NCBI RefSeq assembly: GCF_905171765.1
Contig: NC_053398.1
Span: 46,530,323 to 46,594,322 of the forward strand
Reading direction: 5' to 3'
Length of the DNA: 64,000 bases
Source: Bufo bufo
Taxonomy: Eukaryota; Chordata; Amphibia; Anura; Bufonidae
The notes under the pieces: model-generated
The model's input: only the letters and a program-made list of their open reading frames with translations
The model's database searches: none
Told to the model about the DNA's origin: nothing
Shown here: positions 56,474-64,000 of the stretch, piece by piece
How the letters are laid out: the number at the start of each line of letters is the position of its first letter
Position numbering within the stretch: position 1 is the first letter of the stretch
Translations under genes and position numbers: made by a program

Positions 56474-56943
56474 GGATACTTTCACACTAGCGTTAAAGTT
56501 TTCCGATATTGAGTTGCATCATAGGGGCTCAAAACCGGAAAAAAATGCTTCAGTTTTATCCTAATGCATTCTAAATGGAAAGCAATACGTTCAGTATGCA
56601 TCAGGATGTTTTCCGTTCCGTCCCTTTTACGGACTGCGGTATTTTCTCCGGACAAAATTCCGGAACACTTGCTGGAATGCTGAATCCGGCATTAATTTCC
56701 ATTGAAATGTATTCAGGAAATTGCCGCAGACCTTTAAAAATGTGAAAACAATAAATACTAGATCAGTTTTTCCAGATGACACCGGAGATAAGGATCCGGT
56801 ATTTCAATGCATTTGTCAGACGGATCTGCATCTAGATCCGGAAACATGTGATCTCCATTCGCATACGGATTTCCGGATCCGGCAGGCAGTTCCGGCAACG
56901 GAACTGCCTGCCGGATTCTTCTAACGCTAGTGTGAAAGTACCC
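56474..56943. mobile_element. Complete Harbinger-like MITE
   Basis: TTA at 56471-56473 and 56944-56946; ends GGATACTTTCACACTAGCG and inverse of CGCTAGTGTGAAAGTACCC. GGATCCGGCAGGCAGTTCCG and its inverse near the right end form a hairpin. Confidence 0.9.
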
Positions 56944-56946
56944 TTA

Positions 56947-57974
56947 GATTCTGCAAAGAGAGACTTTGATGAGATAGAGAGGAGGCATACTATAACCCCC
57001 ATCATTGCTGCTATTAATACATTGCCATTAGGGAAGAATTGCGCTTGATTAGTTTGGAACTGTACTTTAATACAAAAGAACTATTAAAGTACAGAATCGC
57101 AGCATGTTCTATATTCAGCATTTTTCACGCAATGCAGGCCCCATAGAAATGAATGGGTCTGCGTGAAAATCGCAAGCATCCGTAGGCAAGTGCGGATGTG
57201 GTGAGATATTCACGCATGGTTGCTAGGAGACGATTTAAGTCAATTGATAAAAGTCAATTTACTGTATTATTTTCCCTTATAACATGGTTATAAGGGAAAA
57301 TAATAGCATTCTTAATACAGAATTCTTACTAAAATGTGGCTTTAGGGGTTAAAAAATAAATAAAAATTAACTCACATCCTCCTGTTGTTCGCGCAGCTGG
57401 CATCTTCTTCTTTCTACTTCTTTCAGGACCTGCCAAAGGACCTTTGATGACGTAATCACGCTCACCACATGGTGAGCGCGGTGACATCAGCGCAGGTCCT
57501 GCTGAATGAAGATAGAAGATTACGTCATCAAAGGTTGGTCCTGGTCCTTGCATGCACATTAAATCTCAATTAACACCTGATGCGTTTGGGTCCAACATAA
57601 AGTCACGGGTAAGTTACCGCTGTTATATAGATCAGGTCTCTGATGACTTGACACAGTAGCAAATTGCATAAGTGTACATAAGTGTATCCAGCTAGTATGT
57701 CCCACTTATAAATATGCAGAGGTATAAATATCCACGAACGAGAGCAGCAGCGGAGGTGGTAAGAGACGCTGCGTGCCAGACAGTTCCGGACATTTATGCG
57801 TGTTAAGTGGGACACACCATCTGGATGCATTTATATACGTCTGTTTAATTTGTTACTGTGTCAAGTCATTAAATAGAGACCTGATCTATACAACAGCAGC
57901 AAATTACCAATGACTTTATGTTGGAGACAAACACATCAGGTGTGAAATGAGATTTAGTGTGCACAAGCAATATA
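56947..57974. other. Repeat-like sequence, no gene
   Basis: GAATGGGTCTGCGTGAAAATCGC (57150) is a frog-repeat-like word. Inverted CTTTGATGACGTAATC / GATTACGTCATCAAAGG at 57440 and 57518 forms a foldback of about 100 bp. AGTCATT...AGACCTGATCTATA (57867) and its inverse at 57625 form a longer one of about 280 bp. Confidence 0.55.
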
Positions 57975-58330
57975 CAGTCAGGTCCATAAATATTGGGACA
58001 TCGACACAATTCTAACATTTGTGGCTCTATACACCACCACAATGGGTTTTTAAATGAAACGAACAAGATGTGCTTTAACTGCAGACTGTCAGCTTTAATT
58101 TGAGGGTATTTACATCCAAATCAGGTGAATGGTATAGGAATTACAACAGTTTGCATATGTGCCTCCCACTTGTTAAGGGACCAAAAGTAATGGGACAATT
58201 GGCTTCTCAGCTGTTCCATGGCCAGGTGTGTGTTATTCCCTAATTATCCCAATTACAATGAGCAGATAAAAGGTCCAGAGTTCATTTCCAGTGTGCTATT
58301 TGCATTTGGAATCTGTTGCTGTCAACTCTC
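57975..58330 (+). mobile_element. Left end of a Tc1-like element (truncated)
   Basis: After TA: CAGTCAGGTCCATAAATATT, GGCTCTATACACCACCACAA, AACTGCAGACTGTCAGCTTT and GGGACCAAAAGTAATGGGAC, the known left terminal repeat and leader of a Tc1-like family. Transposase and right end are missing. Confidence 0.88.
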
Positions 58331-59247
58331 AAGATTAATTTTCAAAAAGCAAAAAAAGGCCGGCATAAGGTAATACATTCCTTTTCCTTACTCTCATTTT
58401 TGAGAAAGTTTTGCTCTTTGTGAATTGAAATCTGTGTACTCCAATCTGCTGATATCAGGAAAAAAATCTACTGAGAGAACCTTTTGGTGTATGTGGTTGT
58501 TATCTGCTGCGTCAAGGGGTGTAAGGATAAGGTAAGTGCTTTTCCATTGTGTTGATTGTACAGAGGTTGTATGATGAGATAGTGTGCTGAGCAGTACAGG
58601 GTATAGTTTGGTTTTCCTATTGCTGGATATTGTAGATACTATCCTGTCTTCCTTTGTGTGAAGGCCATGTGGGTTTGTCGGACATTTTTTATTTTCCTTT
58701 GTGTGTCAGGCCATGTGGTTTTGTCGGCCATCTTTAATCTCCTTTGTGTGAAGAACATGTGGCTTTGGCAGACATCTTGGTGAGTTGGTGCTGCAGGTTT
58801 TAACAAGGAATTTATTTAGTTTTGGTGTCTATGGAAAGCGACTTGGTTGTTTTTGCCTCAAATGTCAGTTTTGTCCAGAATAGTTATCTTGTCTTTTTGT
58901 AACCTTTCTATGTACAGTTTGATTTTGTGTTGGTAAGTTTTGTGCTGGATATCAGTTGAGTGTTCGGTTATGGTATAGCTCAGTGACCAGTCTGATACAG
59001 GAATCATTGTGTGAACATTAGTGGCAGTTTAGCGGTGAAATTGTCCTATAGTTGATGATTCTGCTTAATGTTTGTATATCTGTGGCTGTTACACTGAATT
59101 GTAGACTTGTTTGGCATAATTAATACGGGTACTACAGTGTAGAAAGGAGGTGCTTGTAGTTCTGTGCCAAAAGTATTGGGACAACTCCTAGAGATCGATA
59201 GCAGTGTATTTTTGTAGCAACCATTGTGGTGTTTGTTTTGCTGTGCA
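58331..59247 (+). other. Leader of the Gag-like frame
   Basis: T-rich with GGCCATGTGG.TTTGTCGG.CAT repeated three times at 58665-58775 (about 50-bp unit), and GGATAAGGTAAGTG (58526-58539) as a possible splice donor. No LTR could be delimited. Confidence 0.45.
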
Positions 59248-60348
59248 ATGGAAAGTATTTTTAAAGAAGTTGCAAAGTTGAAGGACACGTCGGCCATTCT
59301 TCAAGCTATGCAGGGATCTACTGATCCATGGCTGCAGGCTCAGAATTGTGTAGCAAACCTGATCGGTACCAAAAAATGGCACAAAAGGAAAGGCAAGTAT
59401 GCTCTCATTTTTGCTGCTGGGTGGATAGCGGATAAATATCAGGAGTCTTGTAGGCTGAAGCTGCGTTTGGAAGGAGAAGTGGAAAATATAAAACTGGAAA
59501 TTGTTAAATTGAGAACTCTTGTCCAGCAGGCAGCTGAAGCTAGCGCTAATTATGAATGTACTGTGAGGTGTAATACTGAGCTCCAAAACAAGAATGAATG
59601 GTTATCTGAAAGCCTGATGCATGCACAGGGTGCTGTAAGGGAATTATCTGCTCTCTGCAGGAGGACAGAAGATGAACATTCTCAGTGCTTAGTTCAGCCG
59701 GAGTCATTGAGACAACCGTTGGAGAGTAATGTGTCTGGGATTAGAGGAAATGTATGGGCTGTAAGCATGGAGAAGTCTGAGGACTGTGGGTCGCATAGTG
59801 GATCCGACTCAGGGATGGAGATGGACAATGTGTCTGACCCTGGAGTTGGAAGTGTTAACACAATGCCAGAAGATTCCTCAGATGAGTCCGTGGTAAGTGG
59901 ACTCAACACAGATAGTAGTGTGGGATCTAGTCATGCTAGGATGATTAATGTTGTACACCAAGTCAAATCACCATGTGCCCAGACAAGGTATTGTGCAGGG
60001 AGACAAGCTATTCGTTGTTTTGCATGCAGGGAATACTGGCACATTGCACAATATTGTAACGTTGCTAATGGCAACAGACACAGGTATGTTAAGTACCCCA
60101 GAACCACACCTAGAAGTAAAGTGGTTTATTCAGCAAGGTGGGGTAATGGTCCCAGACATGGTTCTTTGCAAAGGCAGAGAACCCAGGAACATCCAAGGTC
60201 ATTGATCAATGAAGCAGATTTTAAATCCCAATATGAACGGTTAAAATGTGAAAATTTGAAGCTCAGAGAGGAAAGAGATCGGTTCCTGGAATTCAGTAGA
60301 GTTTCTAATTTTCGTGTGCCAGAGAAGGGTAAATTAAGGTCTTTATAA
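59248..60348 (+). CDS. Gag-like protein with a CCHC zinc knuckle
   Basis: ATG at 59248, 366 residues without interruption. Residues 1-60 are mixed and helical; 61-120 form a heptad-rich coiled coil (LKLRLEGEVENIKLEIVKLR); 175-225 are acidic and Ser-rich; the knuckle CFACREYWHIAQYC (Cys257, Cys260, His265, Cys270) fits CX2CX4HX4C; a basic tail and a second coiled coil (YERLKCENLKLREERDRFLE) follow. One knuckle plus coiled coil suits Gag or ORF1 of a retroelement. No protease or RT follows. I cannot name the family; it could be a recent non-autonomous copy or a co-opted Gag gene. Confidence 0.7.
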   Translation: MESIFKEVAKLKDTSAILQAMQGSTDPWLQAQNCVANLIGTKKWHKRKGKYALIFAAGWIADKYQESCRLKLRLEGEVENIKLEIVKLRTLVQQAAEASANYECTVRCNTELQNKNEWLSESLMHAQGAVRELSALCRRTEDEHSQCLVQPESLRQPLESNVSGIRGNVWAVSMEKSEDCGSHSGSDSGMEMDNVSDPGVGSVNTMPEDSSDESVVSGLNTDSSVGSSHARMINVVHQVKSPCAQTRYCAGRQAIRCFACREYWHIAQYCNVANGNRHRYVKYPRTTPRSKVVYSARWGNGPRHGSLQRQRTQEHPRSLINEADFKSQYERLKCENLKLREERDRFLEFSRVSNFRVPEKGKLRSL

Positions 60349-61554
60349 ACCATTTTAACTCTAAGACTTAATTTAAATAGATTTTTCCCTTCCCCTAGAA
60401 AAAGAAAACTGTTTTGGGACCTTAAATCCTGCTTCTTTGGTAAAATGAATCTGAAGCTGGTTTGGGGCTGGGCAAATTAACATTTCAATGACTGGGTGGG
60501 TAGAAATTCTCCTGCCAGTTTCAGGTGAACCCTCCAAGACATTGATGTGTTAATTCAGTCCTATACAGTTGTATGTGTTCCTAAGGTTTTTGTTTTTGTA
60601 TTTGAGTTTCGGTTTTTAAGTTAAAATTTACTTTTTACTGAATCTCAATGTATATAGCAAGACTTTCTGTAACTGAAGTTTTCTATGTTGTTTTTTCTCT
60701 CTCCTTTTTACAGGTCTTCTTTTACTAATCCATTTTTATTTTTTAGGTTTTTATTGATGTAATAAAGTTTTTTTCAGTTTTTCCTTTTTACTAACCCATT
60801 TTTATTTTTAGTCTATTCATATTTTGGAGCTTTTCTCTTTCTTTTTCTCTTTCTCTTTCTTTCCCTCTCTCTTCACTGTAGATTTGGTTGGGAGTACTGG
60901 GGGTCTCGTGATATTGTGTGGGAACTACTGTCTGAATTAAAGGGTTGCTGCTGAGCGAGAGGTTTTTGACTAGTCACTGCAAAAAGGGCTTCGTGTGCTG
61001 TTCAGCTTGACTATATAGAATAATATAGGCAAAGGAAAGTGAGTTGATGAGCATTTTTTTAAGGAGACAAGGTGATATATATCACCCGGGCATACCTATA
61101 GCTGTGTGAGTAACCCCTTTCCCCACAGGAGTACTGTGTGTCTGTTTCCTGTGCGCCTCTCATCCCCACAGAAGGTACTGTGTGTTCTCTGTGTGTACCC
61201 CGTCCCCACAGGAGTACTGTGTGTTTCCTGTGCGCACATTCCACTCCTGGTCAATTGGAAGCCCTATCCTGTGGTCAGGTCACTATTCAGAGCCAAAACC
61301 AAGGCTGGTATATCTCATTAGGAGACTCAGAGGACCGCCGTGTGACGGCGAGAGCCCTTTTCCTCACACTGTTACTCCTTTTCCTGAGGTCTAACTAGGG
61401 TGAACGGAGTCCATGTGTCGGTGCCAGAAATCCTAGGGCAACTCAGAGGCGAACGAAAGGGAGTAGCAGCCGTCCAGGCATGTGTCGCGGGACAGTCCAG
61501 GCGTGTGTCGCGGGACACTGTAGGTGGACGCACCTACTTTTAGAAGGCTCGAGC
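60349..61554 (+). other. 3' region of the Gag-like frame and 5' part of the retroviral relic
   Basis: Pyrimidine-rich; AATAAAG at 60761-60767 could be a polyadenylation signal for the Gag-like frame. Three copies of CCCCACAGGAGTACTGTGTG-like units occur at 61120-61235. TATAGAATAATATAGG (61010) and ATTAAAGGG are also seen. A left LTR for the retrovirus may lie here but matches nothing at 63188. Confidence 0.45.
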
Positions 61555-62022
61555 ATGGGTTTAGGGAAATCTAGGGAACAGAAGGGTATCTCTTCTGACT
61601 ATAGGACAGCCAAGCAGTACATTAAATCCATCTATGGAGGAGGAGTTGTTAAGCCCCTCAAATATTGGCACCAAGGGACTGTAGGTTCAGAGTGGACCAT
61701 CCCCAAAGAAGGGACCTTTGAGGTCTGGATTGGGAAAACGTTTGTCCGTGAATTCCCCACTAGACTCCAAAGCCATGGTTCCCTCCAGAAAGCAGAACTG
61801 TGGCTGCACGAATCCATCAATCTCCAGCAACAGGGCATTCAAAAGTCCCAGACAATGCGAACTAACACTGTCATGTACTGCCGTCCAACTAAAACTACGG
61901 AGTCCAATAGAAGCGCTTTTCTCTTTCTCTTTCTCTATCTCTCTCATCCCTCCCTCATCTCTCTATCTAACCTTGAGACAATGCACCATGTTGAATCCAG
62001 CTTCTCTTCGTCCTGGTTTTAA
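61555..62022 (+). pseudogene. Retroviral Gag N-terminal-like fragment
   Basis: The frame begins MGLGKS, with Gly2 in the position for N-myristoylation, and includes WTIPKEGTFE, resembling the matrix region of gamma/epsilon-type retroviral Gag. Length is about 155 residues before a stop; the later part (NRSAFLFLFLYLSHPS) is not Gag-like. It is a relic of an endogenous retrovirus; no capsid or protease is seen. Confidence 0.5.
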
Positions 62023-62344
62023 GGACGATGAAAAGGGGGGAAAGTGGTGCCGAAAACAACAATCTTCAAACTTTTTACTAACCATTCTAACCTCTCAAAT
62101 GTCAATCAATTTCTAACCTAGTAGGGAATTACGTTGAGAACCATCACGACTGCCTTTTCTTTGATGGTACTTGGGTCAGATTTTTGCAAAGAAGGTAAAA
62201 ATCACGGCCGGTCCATGGCCTGAATGTTCCGCTGTAACCCTTTTATTCCATCAGGTATGCCCCCAGGCAGCCCCACGGGTTATCACCCGATGTCCACCAC
62301 CGGGTTCGGGAGTCTCTCCCGAACCCACACTCAATAACCAGTGT

Positions 62345-62504
62345 TCATTCTAGTCAACCAGGTGATTGGGTCATGCTAAAGAAACATCCGAGGACGGGAT
62401 ATCTTGGGCCATTCCAGGTGCTGCTGATGACGCCAACCTCTCTGAAGTTCGAGGGACGCGACAACTGGATCCACACCGGTCATTGCAAGAAGCTGCTCAA
62501 CTAA
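62345..62504 (+). pseudogene. Retroviral integrase C-terminal fragment
   Basis: Frame 2 reads QPGDWVMLKKHP ... LGPFQVLLMTP ... WIHTGHCKKL and stops at TAA 62502-62504. This matches the C-terminal SH3-like DNA-binding part of gammaretrovirus-type integrases. The rest of Pol has been deleted. An ATG at 62512 opens a 14-codon frame where env would start, then stops. Confidence 0.85.
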
Positions 62505-63187
62505 GTCAAAGAATGAAGAGTATCACTTTTGTTTATTTGTTAGGAGACATCTGTTGATAGCACATAACAATACATTCCTAGAGGGGAATATCAGCTATAG
62601 GTTTAATATTAGCTCTGGCTCCTGCTCCTCGCTTGTTAATCCTGTATGGGTGTCCAGGCAGCTAGGCGACCCGTAGATGTGGTATTGTTATGCCTGGCTA
62701 GCAGACACCATTGACAAGTGTCAGGCCCATATTGACAGAAGCAGGGCAGTGGCTGAGCTATGACTAGTGAGGGTCGGAATCCTTTTTAAAGCTTTGGGAG
62801 GTCTTGGGGCTCACTGGTTTTCCATTGGATCCGGGCAAAAGGAAATAGGACATGTACTTATGTTTTTTGTTTCCATTCCTTCTATACACCGGAGTGAGAT
62901 GTTCCTGATGTCTAATCGACCGAGTTACCGAAGCTCGAACAGACAAGACGCCCTGAAGACCAAACCATGGACCAGATGCAGAGGATTCCAAACCAGCCGG
63001 CGACCAACGCGAAACGCCACCTCCTGAGTAACCTCCCGAAGCTACGTGTCAAGATTGACTTTCTGTTTTCCATCATCTGTTTTGTTTTATGGATTCAGGA
63101 CTTTTCGTAGACAAGACTGTTTTTTTCAAACAAGAAGATCGAGATTCATCGAGGGACACTGGGGAGCATATGACAAAGAGGAGGGAC
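62505..63187 (+). pseudogene. Remnant of env region
   Basis: It occupies the env position between integrase and the polypurine tract. All frames have stops, and I recognise no surface or transmembrane motif. The tract GACAAAGAGGAGGGAC lies at 63172-63187. Confidence 0.35.
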
Positions 63188-63650
63188 TGTTGTGGAAATT
63201 TTATTATGCAGACATTTTATCTTAGGATGTGTGTGTGTTTTTATAGATTGTCATCTGTCTCCCTGTGTCGGATTTAACCGAAGAACGCTCTAGCAAAGGG
63301 TACTTCGGTTGAATCGGGACCAGTGGTAAAACCGTCAGTATGAAAACCTTCTCATGGGCTTGGAGATGTGTTCTCAGTGTGTAGGGGGGCGTTGCCGGTT
63401 TGTGAGCACTAAGTGCAATGCACTGGGCTTCTTCCCTTCAAATGTCTATACACATTAGAGAAGTGAAGTCTGTATAACGAGAGATACATATTATACCTCT
63501 GCTGCGGCTTCGCTATCCCTTTCTGGATACATATCTCCTTTTAAGACATGCATATCTGCCTTGTCGGTATACTCGTACCGTATACTGACAATAGCCGTAG
63601 CAATGTCTCGCAGATAATCTCAAACCTACAGTAGGTGTTTCTGACATTGT
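63188..63650 (+). mobile_element. Putative 3' LTR start of the endogenous retrovirus
   Basis: TGTTGTGGAAATTTTATT follows the purine tract at once, as a U3 should. The LTR end is not found. A CGAAGAACGC...TACTTCGGTT short inverted word is at 63279-63310. The end coordinate is a guess. Confidence 0.45.
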
Positions 63651-64000
63651 GTTTTTAGCACGACAGCGTCGCGCTGATATTCGGCGACATGGTGCCGAGA
63701 TCTCGCACTCACTGGGATAGTGACAGCACATCCCAGCAAGCGCGTCATAGAAGCGACGGGAGATCCGACTTGGATTCCCGCCAATTCTACACGTGTGCGG
63801 CGTTTGTTATGAATCCTGAGGGGGAAGTCCCCCTCAGGACTTATTTAAAATCCGGCCTGGGTCCCGCCCTCAGGAGCATACCGGGCCCTTAGGTCTGTTA
63901 TGGGTTGTAAGGAGAGCCCCCCCTACGCCGAAAAAAACGGCGTAGGGGGTCCCCCTACAATCCATACCAGACCCGTATCCAAAGCACGCTACCCGGCCAG
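63651..64000. repeat. Hairpin-containing repeat at the right edge
   Basis: CCCCCTACGCCG, a run of seven As, then CGGCGTAGGGGG (63919-63949) make a 12-bp perfect hairpin. AGGGGGAAGTCCCCCT at 63819-63834 is another. TATGGGTTGTA and TACAATCCATA bracket the first as a longer imperfect arm. No gene is seen. Confidence 0.75.

Noticed and set aside
59224..59247. Eight extra residues before the Gag-like Met
   Set aside because: They start at TTG, not ATG; the first ATG is at 59248.
61480..61554. Upstream extension of the retroviral Gag-like frame
   Set aside because: The MCRGTVQACV part is leader repeat sequence; the ATG at 61555 with Gly2 is the natural start.

Overview
This window looks like nuclear DNA from a large, repeat-rich vertebrate genome, most likely a frog or toad. 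Two spliced exons of a dopamine D4-type receptor gene identify a vertebrate. The repeats (several Tc1/mariner families, hAT, PIF/Harbinger-like and TTAA-target elements, a BEL/Pao element, Penelope-like fragments and foldback MITEs) match what is known of anuran genomes. There are no operons, no bacterial-type genes and no CRISPR. The species call is inference; the D4 receptor call is firm.

Host gene: the minus strand carries exon 1 (8929-9168) and exon 2 (3382-3494) of DRD4, with consensus splice sites. Later exons must lie beyond the left edge. Everything left of 9168 is therefore the 5' exons and introns 1-2, packed with repeats, and 9169 onward is upstream flank.

Repeats, left to right: (1) the start of a Gypsy-like LTR retrotransposon (1-689, minus). 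(2) DRD4 introns with a degenerate Tc1 element holding two nested MITEs (about 3661-5352) and several Harbinger-like MITEs. (3) 9.2-16.5 kb upstream flank with scattered MITEs. (4) A Tc1-like element with long inverted repeats (16544-19606) holding a solo LTR and a second Tc1 element. (5) A LINE reverse transcriptase relic (22780-27440) split by a TTAA-target piggyBac-like element, which is split by a Harbinger-like MITE, which is split by a solo LTR. (6) A BEL/Pao retrotransposon spanning 27692-43755 in a tandem repeat and swollen by at least eight later insertions, including a hAT element loaded with minisatellites, a mariner foldback and a full-length Tc1 transposon with an open transposase frame. 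(7) Two more Tc1 relics (44530-46073 and 47210-47818). (8) A 6.2-kb hAT transposon (47918-54164) with a broken transposase and two nested MITEs. (9) A hAT-type palindromic MITE (55525-55835), a Harbinger-like MITE (56474-56943), a Tc1 end fragment, an uninterrupted Gag-like reading frame (59248-60348), and a decayed endogenous retrovirus (about 61.5-63.2 kb or beyond).

Most boundaries rest on target-site duplications read directly from the sequence. In several cases removing the insert and one duplicate restores a continuous older repeat or reading frame, so the order of insertion can be reconstructed. Apart from DRD4 and possibly the Gag-like frame, no coding sequence here looks like a working gene.
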